Shown: in pieces, positions 45,860-59,309 of the stretch
Layout of the letters: each line of letters opens with the position of its first letter
Position numbering within the stretch: position 1 is the first letter of the stretch
Source: Gnetum montanum
Taxonomy: Eukaryota > Streptophyta > Gnetopsida > Gnetales > Gnetaceae
Assembly (NCBI GenBank): GCA_015680685.1
Contig: MNCI01006679.1
Location: 66,034-130,033 of the forward strand
Direction of reading: 5' to 3'
Length of the DNA: 64,000 nt
Position numbers and translations under genes: made by a program
Notes under the pieces: model-generated
Databases searched by the model: none
What the model was told of the DNA's origin: nothing
What the model saw: only the letters and a program-made list of their open reading frames with translations

Positions 45860-48586
45860 CTATTATCACATCTCCATCATGGTTATGGAGCAGTGATAAT
45901 TCTTGGAAGGCTTTTAAAATAATAAAGGTATGATACCTTGGTTTCATAAAATACATATTTGAAGCTAGCCCAATATAAACTGAAAGAAAAGATATTAAGG
46001 GTATTATTCCAAAATGATGTTAGAACAGATTAAGAGATATACGTAAGGGATGTATTCAAGACAAGTATATTATATTAGTAAAAATTAGGAGGAAATTTAA
46101 AAATTTTAAAAATAAAACTCTAAAGTTTCAACAATGGCATTCATCAAAATACTCAATTTTTTGGAAACAACAACCATCTTATGATGTTTGGTACTGGTTT
46201 GAATTATTGGCATCGAATGGCCTCCAATGGCATAGGCTTTCAGGATGAAATCCTTGTTTTTACTAGAATGTAATGTGGAAAATACAACCCAAAATGTGAC
46301 TAGATCCATATAAAAAAATGTGATACTTAACCATAACCATCACAAAACAGCCAAAGGATTATCCCATGCAATATACCCTCATAGATTTCACTTGTAATAG
46401 TAGCTACATTTGAACCAATGAGGTTACAAAATGAGCACCATAGTGAGCATGAGGTAGGCACACAAATATTTCTAGCAGTTCCAAAACTAGCAAGGTGTAA
46501 GTTGGCAATTTGTAGAAATACTTACCTCTGCATATTAAGAAAATAGATGACCTATGATGCATGGAAGAAGTAGAGATGCCAACGACAACCACACTAACCC
46601 TAAGTGGCACCAGCACAGATAGCCATAATAACTAGAAACATGATCATGAAAGCCCATCACAAAAAGATCTAGGAATGGATACCAAGAAAGAAGGTATGCA
46701 TTACATAGAGGTTACCATGTGGTGGTTATGAAACCCCATTTTGTCAAGATTGTTTTTGTAATTCCATTGTTGGACACAAGAAGTACAGGACAATGTATGT
46801 GGCTTGAAATTTTGGTGAACTTGTGGGATGCAATTTGTGATTGTAGGGCTGATGCCATGCTTCCAAATATTTTGAACCACACTATGGTTTAAAATAGTTT
46901 TATTATTTAACATATTTTTAACCACATAAAATATCATAAAAATTCAAATTAAAACCCTACTATGAGAAGAAGCCAATTTTGACATAACATGATTGATACT
47001 AAAAGGTATAATAGTTTCATTCTATATGATATTTTATCTAATGGTCATAATGAAGAGGTTTAATGAACATTTGATAAACATACCTCTATCTTCTACAACA
47101 TTGACACTCTACATGGAAAGTTATAACCTTGTATGAAAGCTATAACTTGTTTTCCTTGATATTTGTGGAGTTTTTATTACCAAGAAGACACTTGCCAACT
47201 ATGGCATATATTTCTCTAAGTTTCATAATCTCCCATGGTACTCTCCATAATATTTATTACCAAGAAAACACTTGGAAACCATAGCTTAAATTTTTAATAA
47301 CTCTCTTTGAAAGTTATAACCTCTAGGGTGGTTATGAATTAATAACCCTAGATATTTGTAAAACCTTTAACCTTTCATGATTATTGTAACTACCACAACA
47401 CCACTATAAAAAAGCTTCAAGGGTAGAATTTAAAGAGGGGGAAGAAAAAAAAAAGAATTTGGAAAGACAATTGAAGATTATTTGTAAGACAACTTGCTAA
47501 AGACATCAATTTGACTAAATTGTTTTAATCTTATGAGTTCATTTCTTCCCATTTTATTTTAGTTACTTAGCTAATGGTTCATATAGTATCATGCTTGGCA
47601 TTTAATTTGGGGATTTGTTCTAGGATTACTTTTATAGCTTTTTTTTTGCACAATATTAGTATCCTATTAAGTTTATCCATAGAAGAGCTTATGTTATTGA
47701 AAATCTCCAAGAGAAATTTAATAGTAATGTCTTAAAGAAATTGCCTATTTTGAGCATAGAAAATCTAGAAAAATATTTGGTATTTTGAGATGACTAAATT
47801 AGCTTCATTGTTTTAAAGTGTATTACCTTAGTATTTCAATCAAGAAATTATCAAATTTTTGAAGGCTCTCTTGAATGTAATCTTTGATAACTATTAACTA
47901 GCCAAAATAGATACTCGTACTTTATCATTTACACAATAATTTTTGGTAGTATAATAAGATTATCTTTATGAAATTGCTTGTTGGGCTTAGAAGGTTTGGA
48001 TAATTCGTAGTTATTGAATTAGGAATAGCTTTATTGCGGAATGTTTTCTTGTGTCAATTTATCTTGTTTAAATATTTGAGATTTCACAAAAATCTACTTT
48101 ATTTTCTTTCTATTTCTAAGTTTATTAAATCTTGCTCTATTTCTAGTTTTATTGTGGAATTTTCCCTCTAAGGAAAATTAGGAGTAGATTGGCAGAAGTG
48201 TGCTCAAAAGTTTTTGTAAAATTTTATTTGTTACAAGTATTGTACTATAGGGACCATATAGGCTAAGTGACTGAATAAAATAAGAATCTCCAACAACTCA
48301 CAGTATTTCACAAAGATAGCTGAATCTCTTTTATGAAAGCTAATTACAGTTATATATAAAACCCAACCATTTCAATATTCACAATAGCAAGCACATAGTC
48401 ATGTTTAGTTCATTTCATAACTATTGAGTCTATTTAGAAGTATTTGGGCCTTGGTGTTGCCAGAGACCAATAGGCATGAAAATCCTATTTGAAGAACACC
48501 TTCGATCCCATGACTCCCAAGGTCATGAGACCATGAGGTCATCTCACTATTGATGGTCTAGTTCAAAATAGTCACTAATAGTGTTT
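45860..48586 (+). mobile_element. Long terminal repeat of element C, copy 1
   Basis: About 2.7 kb aligning end to end with 59372-62051. A TATA box (CTATAAAAAAG, 47403-47413) is followed by a purine-rich stretch; upstream of it are two or three diverged ~90-bp subrepeats with TATTTATTACCAAGAA and ACTTGGCAACCATAGC-like cores (47160-47340). Both copies end near a CACTATTGAT block. The large size is unusual for a plant LTR, but the pair brackets a gag and a polypurine-rich run. A clear PBS was not found, so LTR status is likely but unproven. Confidence 0.6.
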
Positions 48587-48886
48587 TTCACACTAGAAGG
48601 AGGGCTGAAAATTTGTCCTCTAGGTTCATATGCCTAATAGTCCTAGCACACCAATAGTTCCTTGTTTCTAGGAGTGTTTAAGAAATTAGGTACTATTTTC
48701 AGTTCATGACCAAACATACTAATTATTTATCAAAATAAGAACAAAAGAAGGTTTTTGAGTTTGGAACAAGTAGTGGAGTAAAAACTAGGAGGATAAGGAG
48801 TTTACCTCTTTTTTTTTGGCTTATTAGTCTATAGGGTAAAGTCAAAGAAATAGAAGAGTTCAACGATCAAAAGGAATCCTAATAGA

Positions 48887-49340
48887 ATGGAAAACCCACA
48901 ACCAATGAATCCTTGGAAAAGAGTTACACCATTAGGGTTTCAAAAGTACAACAATATTCCTAAGGTAATTTACAGATATTTTCCTGAGCCTTTTATTAAT
49001 GAAAAATATTACTTAGCTAAAGAATACATTCACTTATTTGAGTTATCTTTAGCTCATGCAAATATTTAGCATCAAGATCAAGCTTGTAGATTGTTTGTAG
49101 CAAATTTAAAGGATATGGCTCAAATTTGGTATTTAACCTTGCCAAGTAACAGTATCACAAGTTGGGATAATATGAAAAATCTTTTCTTAGCTTAGTTTAG
49201 TAATCAATTGGATGAACAACAACTATATTGTGGGCTAATACAAGTTGAGCAAGGGGTCAAAGTGTTAGTTAGAGATTTCAATATTAGGTTCCAACAAATT
49301 TATGGATCTTTCAAAGACAATATAGACCACTAGATGAAAT
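48887..49340 (+). pseudogene. Ty3/gypsy gag of element C, truncated
   Basis: Starts MENPQPMNPWKRVTPLGFQK at 48887, 300 bp after the C terminal repeat. After one stop the capsid-like gag domain reads ACRLFVANLKDMAQIWYLTL, NSITSWDNMKNLFLA, FSNQLDEQQLYCGLIQVEQG and RDFNIRFQQIYG. This is a retrotransposon-gag fold. The frame ends at about 49355, where sequence of Tat copy A2 begins. No protease or pol follows. Confidence 0.8.
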
Positions 49341-49371
49341 GTTTTGAGATACTTATCATAAGGAAAATAAT

Positions 49372-52300
49372 AAAACACACTTACCAATTAGGGGCTGCAC
49401 TCTGCGAATTTTGAGTCACAGCTTCTTCCCCCTCTCTTCATTTGTGTGGGGAGGCTCTTCGGTAGGACGGGACCTCTTACGTTGCAAGCTAATCATCACT
49501 ATTTCTGCAATGAGGAATTCTCCCCTTGTCACGTTGCCCATGTTAGTGGGGGCTACCTCTCCCATGCTGTCTTGGGCATGAAAGGGCATGCCACTTGATC
49601 CCTGGTCATCATTGAAAATGATTCCCAAATATCTTCCAGGGGATCTTGGGATTGGGTGTTATGGAAGACTTGGCAAATCCACAGTTTGAAAATATGGCTA
49701 TCGTCTTGTTGCACCCAAATGCCATTCTCACGGACTACCAAGAACTCCGCAAAATGTCATAGGTAAGCTATAAAGAAGGCATAGTGCACATTGAAATGGA
49801 ACTCAAGCTTCTCGCAAAGTTTAACCATTTCATCCTACAAGCCCTAGCAAAGGTACTTGGCCCAGTTGTAGTGAGTCCCTTCTTCCATGACATCCCTCAT
49901 TATCCAAGCCTACTCCACTCCAAGAATTTTTCCTTGGGAGAGTAGCTTGGGAAAGGCACTAGCACAGAAGATAGGGTAAATTGTTTTGGCCACCCTTAGC
50001 CTAACCTTCTCGATGTAGATCCCCTTTTGGTCCTTAGCCGTCCCTAGCCACTCCTCAATGTCCCTCTAATGGTTTGCATCTTTCTTTGATTTTTCTCCTA
50101 TGGGGAGACCATCATAAGGGACACTGAAAATATTTGCAAATAGTTGCTCATTGATTTCAAACACCACCCGTACACCCTGAATGCATGTATGGAAGTGGTC
50201 AACCTTCTCAGAGAAGGAAGGAATCAGCTAGGGAAAGAATTTCGGTAGGTGGGAATAAGTCCATGAGCCCAGCCTCCTCAAGGTTGTGGACAAGGATGGT
50301 TGGGGCCCCATGGTAGAGCCAACGCTGGGTCTCCTCCACCTCCTTGTACTTAAAAAAGAGGTTGGTTTTGTTATTCCTAGGGGTGATCACAGTGACCTCT
50401 TGGGATGTTGTTACCATTGTAACAGTTTACAAAGAAAAAGAGAAAATGTTAGCAAACAAAAATTTAAAAAAATGATGATGAAAGTACACCATTACTTGAA
50501 TAGATAACAATGGATCCATGACTTAGCATACTAGGTTTAAATGGTGTAGGAAATGGTGGGAGTTCCACTAGCCCATCTTCAACAGTGAGCAGTCTGAGGA
50601 ATGTCCACTCCCTATCCAACCAACCGGCTTCCTTACACTTCCCATAAAATTTGGAATATTGAGTCGGGTAGGTTTTAAAATCAACCCCAAACTATCCTAT
50701 TACGCTAGCATGCACATTCTTGGCAGAGGAGAACACTTGCAAGATCGTCTGTGCCAACGCCAAGGCATATGTATCACTGTGAAGACCATTCTTGTCAATA
50801 TAAAACCTAGTAATACAAAAGAAAAGTTAACTCCTCTATTTAGTGTAGCATAAGTTATACAACACATTAATACATCTTTACAGAACTCACCCACTGGCAT
50901 AATAAATGGTTCCAAGTAGGTTCTGAAAGTAGGTGCCCATGTGACGGGCAATGTATAACGTGTTATATAAGTGGTAGCATTTGTACTCAAGCATGTCCTA
51001 GATTCAACTTAAGCACCTCAAGCCTTTTGGGTGCTAGTTGGAACCTCCTATGCCTTCGCCTCCAATCGCCATGTTAGCCAAGAATTTTAGAATGCCTTAG
51101 TTTGCCTCAGGCAATAGTGTTTCTGTAATTGTGGCCACTATCTCAGCTGATAAGTGTGACCACACAACCACACTAAAATGGTGGAGGAGAAATTGTAAGA
51201 AGTCCCGTGTGCCCTCCCAGAACCAGACCATCTACTGCCCCAGACATGCATGGAGAGGAGGGACATTGGCCATTAGTTCACTGAGGTAGCATAGGACTCC
51301 TACAATCTCAAGGACAATTAGGACGAGTTTCAACATAACCTTGCGTGACAAAGCAATCAAATGTTAGGATTGTATTCAAGTGAGGTTTGCATGTAGTGTA
51401 GTGTAACTATTTGTTTACAACTAGCGTAGCATGACCCCCTCTTTACATGTAGCATAGCATGATCTTCTAGTTGCAAATTTTCCTTTAACATAAAACAAAG
51501 TTGAATGTTATGGGTGACGTAAAAATGTGTCACTTGTGGCATAGCGTAGTTGCCAAACCCCTGCATAGCGTAACAACATTGGGTGCACCTTACAGCGATG
51601 ATTACATGGTACACAACATAATAGACATGCAGCGTAATAGTTACACTCCCGCTTAAAGGTGGTGATTGCAATACGCGCAGCATAGCAAGACAAATGTATG
51701 ACATCTAACATAGCAAGTGAACAAGCACAGGCAAACATGTAACAATACAATAGCATAACCAACATACCATTGTAATAGGCATGGCAACATGGTGAACTTG
51801 ACAGTAAAATCAAATTTAACAATGGCAACATAGCGTAGCAATGGACAGGCTACCAATATAATGACCTAAAGGCCCTATAGCATAACTACGTAGTGGAATA
51901 GTAACAAAAATATTATAGCCTTAAACAATGCATATGAGAAAGAATTCTTTGTGCTCTCACTGTCCAAACCCTATGTTGTCGTATGAAATAACTCGCGCTA
52001 CGCCATGCATGCATCATGCTATCATAAAATTTTTTTACAAGGTAGTACGCTATGCTAAGCATGCTCTATGCCACTCAAAATCACCCAGACCTTTACGAGA
52101 AGGTAGTCATCATTCTCAATAATGGCGACTAAGGCGATACTATATGCAGCCATAGCATAGCATCCATATGGCCATTGTGGCCAACTAGTGACAATGATTG
52201 TGTAGTAGCCAAAACGACAACCAAAACAGTGGCAATAGATGCAAATTTCACCACAATAACGATAGTAGAAATTTAGAAAATAACGATAGTGATGACTAAC

Positions 52301-52575
52301 TAAGCTAATAGAGTCTCCCATCACACCTCAACTCGTGCCTTGGATAGGCATCCTAGAGAGTCCTTCACCTCATCCATCTTAGCAAGTCCTCGGTGGTTGC
52401 GTTCACCTTTGGGTGCTATTGTCTCGCTCACGAATTCTCTGTTAACTACTATGCTATACCTGTTCGCTCTCTCTCTGTGTGTGACTGCACTATGCTCTGA
52501 GTATGGGCTCTGGGCTCTGACAATGAAAATGATAAGTTTACCAAGGGGTAAATCCCTATTTATATCCGATGCGGT
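49372..52575 (-). pseudogene. Antisense multi-exon gene inside Tat element A2
   Basis: Second copy of the gene at 34007-38092. Shared parts: TATAAATA at 52557-52564; first exon with APKGERNHRGLAKMDEV where the start codon is ATA (52417-52419) instead of ATG; FCP1-like exon at about 51340-50892 with donor GGTGAGT; exon with DFKTYPTQYSKFYGKCKEAG (50820-50470), longer than in A1; exon 50415-49377 with SQEVTVITPRNNKTNLFFKY. The last three A1 exons are missing because the left border coincides, within a few bases, with the exon/intron boundary seen at 35066 in A1. Stops are scattered. Confidence 0.6.
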
Positions 52576-52744
52576 AAAACAATTGCCATTTTCATGTCCT
52601 GATTAATGTGGGACATCCCTTTTAGTGGAGTACTATTATGTCATAGTATCACTATATAGCAATTGTCTACAGCATAATAGGTGGGCCCATTAAAAATTTT
52701 TATCCCACGTTAAACTAGCAATCTATCTTTACAAAGTTTACCCA

Positions 52745-53375
52745 TTCATGGTCCACAAAGACCTTAAATTAGTAATCTCAGCTTTCAAAATCTACTTGTT
52801 AACAGTTCAAAAAGACCTTAAACTAGCAATTTTGTCTTTCAACTGTACTTAGTAGTGGTCCGTAAAGACCTTAAACTAGCAATTTTATCTTCCAACTCTA
52901 CTTAGTAGCGGTTTGCAAAGACCTTAAACTAGCAATTCTAGCATACGCTTTAACCTGGTTAATGATCCGCCATGTTCTATATGACATCCCAACATTCATT
53001 TCATATCATAAACCAAATTATATAACATGTGATAGTCTGCTATGACTATAAACTAGCACAGATAGTCTGCTATGACTATAAACTAGCATAGATTGTCTGC
53101 TATGATGTAAAACTAGCAAAGAACGTCTGCTATAATGTAAAACTAGCACAAATAGTCTGCTATGACTATAAAATAGCACAAAATGTTCTTGGGCTATGAC
53201 GTAAAATTGGCACCCACAGTATGGTACGTTATGACCTTAAATTGGCCCATCCACCATCCACTATGATGATAAACTTGCACAGCGGTATGCTAGGACCTTA
53301 AACTAGCACATCATAGTCTATTGGGACCTTAATCTAGTACTTTTGATGTTCTACCAAGACCTTAAATTGGGTTTG
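52745..53375. repeat. Hairpin repeats of A2, continuous across missing pol
   Basis: Left-type units (GGTC-N6-GACCTTAAACTAG, 52745-52945) are followed directly by right-type 30-bp units (53028-53230: five with exact 30-bp period, TAGTCTGCTATGACTATAAACTAGC). In A1 the two types are separated by the whole pol region. Confidence 0.85.
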
Positions 53376-54746
53376 TAGAATAATGTTCTTAGCTTGCATC
53401 CATGACCCTACTAACAAATGATCCTACACAGTGATAACATAGGATGGGACATTGCAGTTCCAGAATGCAGTTCATGATGTCAAGAAAACATCCTCTGGAA
53501 CATATGCAGTGCCACTGCCCCTGGCATCTTGTTGATCCTCCAGAGATGTCTTCTGACATCTTGCTGACCTTCTCGAGCTACCATGACCATAGCTTGTCAT
53601 CTTGGTGGTAGCTATTGATGTTAGCGCCTGCTGCTGGAGTCCCAACACTATTGTGGCTTAGCCACAAAGTTGCTACCCTTCATCCCTTAGCATCATCTAA
53701 GCCCAAAAGATGTTCAGCTGTTAGGCTTCTCACCTTATAGTTGAACTGCATGATGTTTGCCTTGGGCAGGGAATCTTGAGCACTCATATTGCCACAAATC
53801 CTAGCCTCTTCAGTGCCAATCCCTTCAGACTACTACTACCAGAACCACTGTTGGCCTTCTCGCTTTGGACATCACATGACTTAGCAAAAATGCTTGCTAC
53901 TTCAGCAATGTCTAAAGAAAATAGGACTTTGCCCTCACTGCGTCTCATGGTTACATTTTCTTAGCCTTCTTTATTTTGTGTTTGTAGGATATAGGCCAAG
54001 ATGGCGTCGCTTAGAGATCGTTTCACTAGGAGGGTAGGACACTACATCACTCTGAAGTGATTATTCTGACTAGCTCTGCTACTTGGGAATGCACATCCTG
54101 CCCTCCCTCTTAACTCTCTTCACCTCATTTCTTACACCTGCATTTTTTCTTTTCACATCTCTTTTACAAGCTTTCCCGATGCATATAAAGCCCTCCCACA
54201 TGCTTAACTACCAAGTCCATGATGCACGTAATGCAACTCGCCGCATGGGAAGTATTTGTAGGAAGGTCAAAGCCCCACATGGATGTAACACAACTCATCT
54301 TGGGGAGGAAACACCTGTCCTATAACAACAAGGTTTTTTGCAAGTGAACATGGCTAAACAACAGAAGAAAAGTGCAAAAGCGTAAAAAAGCAAAAGAGCT
54401 AAAAAAAGACGTGCCCAAAACAAATGGCACGACAGCTATTTCATAATGATCATATCTAAGCATTCCAAAAAGAAGCCTAAAAGGATAACAAAGAAGGATG
54501 CCCATGTGTGCCAACTCCCTCACAAGCACTCTGATGAGGGACCACACTATGTTACATCTTTACCTTTCCTGAACCTGTATCCTCAAGTCCACCCTTTCCC
54601 CCATTTCCCTATGTGACTATCCTGAGACTCCCAAGCATAGCAAAGTGACATTTGAGTGACCATTGGAGAGTGATGTTGGCATCTTGTTCTTCATGGTGTT
54701 TCGTATACTTTGTCAACGTCTCTCAAGAAAATCCTGAAGACATCGA
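53376..54746 (+). other. 3' internal region of A2
   Basis: Aligns with 42501-43922 of A1. It contains the 80-codon ORF at 54083-54325 that matches the A1 ORF at 43207. No pol. Confidence 0.5.
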
Positions 54747-54760
54747 CAAAGAGGGGCCAT
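54747..54760 (+). promoter_or_regulatory. Polypurine tract of A2
   Basis: ACAAAGAGGGGCCAT type run directly before LTR start TGAAACACC. Confidence 0.75.
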
Positions 54761-56624
54761 TGAAACACCATAAAATTTCAAGACCTTGATGCTTTAGTAG
54801 AGTCTTGGAATTTGGGCAAGGATTTCCACAAGTGTAGTGTCATGATGGGCTGTTAGGGTAGTGTAGTCATTGAGTGTAGACTGTACATTCTAGCAAGTTT
54901 TCTATCTCTAGGGCTAATAGGTCTACTAGACTATTCAGGTTGCCCAACTGGCCAATTGACCTAGTTGACAATCTACCCAAGGACCATGCTAGGAGTTGTC
55001 GAAAATGTTCAGGATGAGCTAAATAGTTCAACAAGTTTTCTAATGGAGAACTCTACTACACTGCATAGCGTAGCAAGCCTTGAAGAGACCAATCAAGCAT
55101 CCAAGATGAAAATTGATAACAAGTCAGTCTTCCAAAGAATTTGTCCATGTTCCAACTGTTGAGCAAGCTTGCTCCACCAATAGAGGGTGCTACACTATGC
55201 AGCGTAGCAGGGATAGGGTGCATAAAGGCCCCCTTGCCAAGTGATTCCAACAGAAGGATTGCACTTTGCAATGCTTTGGCTTCCAAAACTGGCTATCCTA
55301 CTTAGCCCTCAGGCCTTAAGTAAGGTTTCCTGGTAAAAAATGGTAGATTAGACAAGGATGCATGACACAATGGATGCTACGCTATGTAGCGTAGCATAGC
55401 ATAGCAATGATTCAAAAATAACAAAATGCCCTAAGGATGAACTCAACAGATCCAAAGGCTTTCCAGAATGAAGGACAAAAGTTGTAGTTGTTTGTTTGAC
55501 TAAGCCTTAGACAAACGCTCTCGACTTCTACGCAAGACTTCTGTCAAGACTGGTGGCTACACTATGCTACACTACAGAGCATAGCACAATGTAGTGAGTA
55601 GTAACTTATGCTATGCCAACATGCTGAAAAGCATAAGCAGTGCAACACTTGCATGAAGACATGAATACATCTTCGGCTAGCTCCAAAACTTGTTGGCAAT
55701 GATCATTCTCACCCTGACATATTTTCGGTAGAAAAAATCAGTAAGTTTGCTTCATTTTGCATATTCCTAGTTAATCCCCAAAATTGTTCCTACGCTTGAC
55801 CCTGCTTGCAAGAGTAGGGAAGACGTAGTCCTTGAGCATAGGCTCCATTTTGATTTCATTGTTGGCATGCTTTCTAGATTTTGGCACGTGTAATTTCAGA
55901 AGTATGGTCACAACGTAACAAGGTTCACATCCAACATCATACACCTACCTAGTGTAGTCATGTTTACACCTTGAGGGGCCTAGGACACATGGCATCCAGA
56001 CCACATTTTTCTCCTACTCTTGGCATTATAAATACCTTGTCGAATAATGCTCAAAGGGTTGGCTTTTGAGTTGGATTTTAGAGAGCATAGTGGGCATTCT
56101 TACCATTTTGGTTGGCTTTGAGCTTTCTGGTTGGCTTCAAACATCCTTTTGCGGGTTTAGCATTTTGGCATCTTGGTGAGTAGATTGGCAAACAAAAGAA
56201 TCCCGAGTTGCAAGTTATTCACTATAACTCAGGGACCTGTGGCCATACTGCTCTGTGTAAGCTATGCCTCTTTAGTGTTGCATTTTTAGTTGTACATCTT
56301 CCAACAAAACAAAGATTAGATCCACAACCTTGGGGCAGTGCACTTTCTCACCCAAGTTTGTTTTATTGTCATTGTGTCTTTTTTGCACTATTTTTCATCA
56401 TTTGCATTTATTGATCATCGCTTTACTTCACGTACATCATTTCTAAAAGCAACGTTTACGAAAGGTTAAGTTACAATGATTAAGTCCCTGTTTGATTGAC
56501 TAGACCATTTAGGGCACCTTGTTTCCATTTCTCTCTAGTATGGCCCTCGCACGGATCTGGAGTTAAACTATACGCCTGACAACCTCCTGGTGTTCTAGCC
56601 ACCGATGTTTTCAATCACTATAGT
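54761..56624 (+). mobile_element. 3' LTR of Tat element A2
   Basis: About 1,860 bp, full-length homologue of 43939-45726. TATAAATA at 56027-56034. Palindromes near 55186 and 55375-55405. The right edge abuts the internal region of minus-strand element D. Confidence 0.85.
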
Positions 56625-57372
56625 TTCCCCTGCCATCCCTTCATTCATGACAGTCTCTATGATTATCATTATTATCCTATCATTTGTGGTTCTACTCAGA
56701 TTTGGAGGAGGTAGCTAAATCAAATGAAGAGTGTGAAGAGAGAGCAGGACTACCACCATCGTGATGTCTACCACTTTTCCTTCATTTATCATGGTCACGA
56801 TCCGTAGAGTGATTATGATTATGCTTGTCTAAGTTCCCACTTCGAATCCCTTTCTTAGAACTCCCATCACTCTAGGGCTCACTATTACCAAAACCCTGAT
56901 TCTTGATCACTAATTTAGGATTTGGGTTTAGCTTCCCTTCATTAGAGTCAAGAGGTAAAGAGTCTGCATGTTGAAAATCCTTGGAAAGAGGTTTCTTATT
57001 ATTCTTTTGATCTAGTAGGAATAAGGGGTTAGTGAACTATTTCCCCTTCATGTCTTCTCAGTACTAGTACTATTGTTGATCTCATTTTTGTTGTGTCTCG
57101 GTGGGATAGTAGTCCCAAAAGTCATGATCTTCCACAATGTACTCTCCATGAAGCTCCTTGATGCCCAACCTTGTAAGGGTTTGGAGTAACATATTGAAAA
57201 TAGATTGGTCAGGTGACAATACAACATTCCCATCCATGTCTTACCATCTTATTTTTTCATCCTGATGGAGGACATAAGTAAAATTGAATACAAACTTATC
57301 AAGATGAGTGTACACCACTTTGGATTCTTTTGGTAATATTGCCTTAGAATTGGCATGCCTATAAGAAGAAGA
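56625..57372 (-). pseudogene. Gag-like fragment of element D
   Basis: On the minus strand, downstream of the PBS at 57542, a frame reads KVVYTHLDKFVFNFTYVLHQ, DGNVVLSPDQSIFNMLLQTL, GIKELHGEYIVEDHDFWDYY. It goes on, through several stops, to a Ser/His/Asp-rich tail (SGRHHDGGSPALSSHSSF). Position and style fit an Athila-like gag leader product, but the capsid core is not visible because the element is cut at 56624/56625 by the LTR of A2. Confidence 0.45.
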
Positions 57373-57541
57373 AGATATTTTTGTTAAAAATAATTTCTCA
57401 ATGTGCTTGTAGTATAGTTTTGATTAATTATTATGTATTTATTATTTTTTTCAAAGGATTATGACCTTAGGGTTTGATCCAACAATTCTAAATAATACCC
57501 ATTAAGTCCTAGATAATGCACATATCAAACTACAAGTCCTT

Positions 57542-57554
57542 GACAATGGTGCCA
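57542..57554 (-). promoter_or_regulatory. Primer-binding site of element D
   Basis: Minus strand TGGCACCATTGTC, the Athila/Tat-type site with one change from that of element B. Confidence 0.8.
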
Positions 57555-57555
57555 A

Positions 57556-58448
57556 TGATGAGTGGTGAGTACCCCTACATCCAACCATACAAATCACTAA
57601 GCATTCATGTGTGATTTGGTCAAATTTTGTGGACTTATAGCCTTCTAAGTACACTAGTCTCTATGAAGTGAAAATAACCATTGCAATCATTGTCTTCCTA
57701 ATTACACTTGTGAAATGCAAAGGTATGGTTAAGTGCAACTACAACATATGATTTTTATCATTTTTTATGTTTTCTATTTTAAGTTACCTAGGGATGAGAA
57801 TAATGTATATGATAAAATAATTAAATTTCTAATGTAATCTAACAAGCTACTCCTAACTTATCCTAACATAAGTATCCGTTTCCACTTACCATATACATCC
57901 TGAACATATTTAACACTATTGGATTATCAAATGTTAAGCATTACTAGAATTACCGAGCACTATGCGTATGTTTGAAGTGGTCATACTTATGTGCTTAATT
58001 AATCATTATTTAACCTAGCTTAATTTATCTTAATTAACTATATGATTACTTGAAGCATCAAAGGAAATTGCATAAAACAATAAATGCATAAGTAAATAAT
58101 TAATCTATTCTAAAGTGCTACAGGGTTAATCAAAAAGCTCATCTTTATTTCTGCACACACTATTGTGCTTAGGTACAATAGTGCTCAAATAAAGATCTGT
58201 ACACTCTTGACTCCTACTATAGGCACTTAGAAAAATATTCTAACTTTCATGTAAGAAAATTACAAGAGCTCCACTACAACTATGATAAAGATTGTCATAA
58301 ACATGGTGGGTGAGCACATATTTATAAGACAAAATAGAAACTACATTGAGAGGTCCATGTCAATGCATCAAATCATGTGTCAACAGGGCCTAGTTGATAG
58401 GGCCTAGTCAATAGGGCCCAGTCGATGCAATCATTTTATGATTCATCA
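57556..58448 (-). mobile_element. 5' LTR of Athila-like element D
   Basis: 893 bp. On the minus strand it begins TGATGAATCATAAAATGATTGC, close to the element B start TGATGAGTCATAAATTTGC, and ends GTAGGGGTACTCACCACTCATCA, nearly the B terminus. The middle is too diverged from B to align easily, so D is a related family or an older copy. Confidence 0.8.
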
Positions 58449-59309
58449 CATATGATGATGGAAGTTAAATAAGATTTGGCTAATTGGCAAAGTTGGTTAG
58501 TAGAATTTGTGGGAAATTCAAATGTATCATATAATATATAAATAGAAAAAAATTTCTTAGAAATGCATCTTTTTCCAATCCAAGTTTAGTGAAAAAGCAA
58601 GTGAAGTGTTTAAGTATGAGGTAGAAAATGGTTCTTGGAGAGAGGAAAATAAGAAGGTGTTTTATCCCATATGTTGTGGGATGTTGTCTAGAACATGTAT
58701 TGAGAGCTTATTATAAAGAAACTGCCCATGGAGCATCTAGTGAAAGCCCTTTCTTACTTTGACTTTCAGATGAGTTTAGATTTCTCACTAGTGGACTTTC
58801 TATACATTCTAATGTTTGGGATAGCTTCCATGAATGCACCACCCAAGTAGAATATTAGGGAGAGTTTAGTAAAGATGATTCATGGGGAGAGGCTTTTATG
58901 TTTCAAAATACTAATCTAACTAGTTGAGAAGAACCTCAAAAATTAGCAATCAAGGAGTTGTTTTCAAAGGAAACAAAGATAGTTGATGGAAAAAAAGTGA
59001 AGATTAACTTGAGGCTTTAACTAGGAAAGAAGAGAAAAGAAAAGCTTTCATTACAACTGAGATTACATATGAAAGGGTTCATGATATGAGAATCCCCATG
59101 AAAGTTACTTTAACTATTCTTTTCCCATCCTCAAAATAGCTTGTAGAAAATTATGCTTGTATAGTTCCCTAAGTTTTACTAGGAATGAGGTTTTTATTTC
59201 ATCAAACCTTAAGTTTAATGAAATTTTTTCTCAAAAAATATTTGAATTTTTCTAAAAATTCTCAATAAAGTCTTATTTTGAAAATCATTTAGTTGATAAA
59301 TGAAAGAAA
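58449..59309. other. Element C internal 3' remnant
   Basis: Plus-strand coding-like pieces (SEVFKYEVENGSWREENKK at about 58605, DDSWGEAFMFQNTNLTS near 58877, VHDMRIPMKVTLTILFPSSK near 59082) change frame often. No named domain. It leads to the polypurine-rich run at 59310. Confidence 0.35.

Noticed and set aside
53028-53230. Five exact 30-bp units, CRISPR-like at first sight
   Set aside because: Units are directly contiguous with no unique spacers, in plant retroelement DNA.
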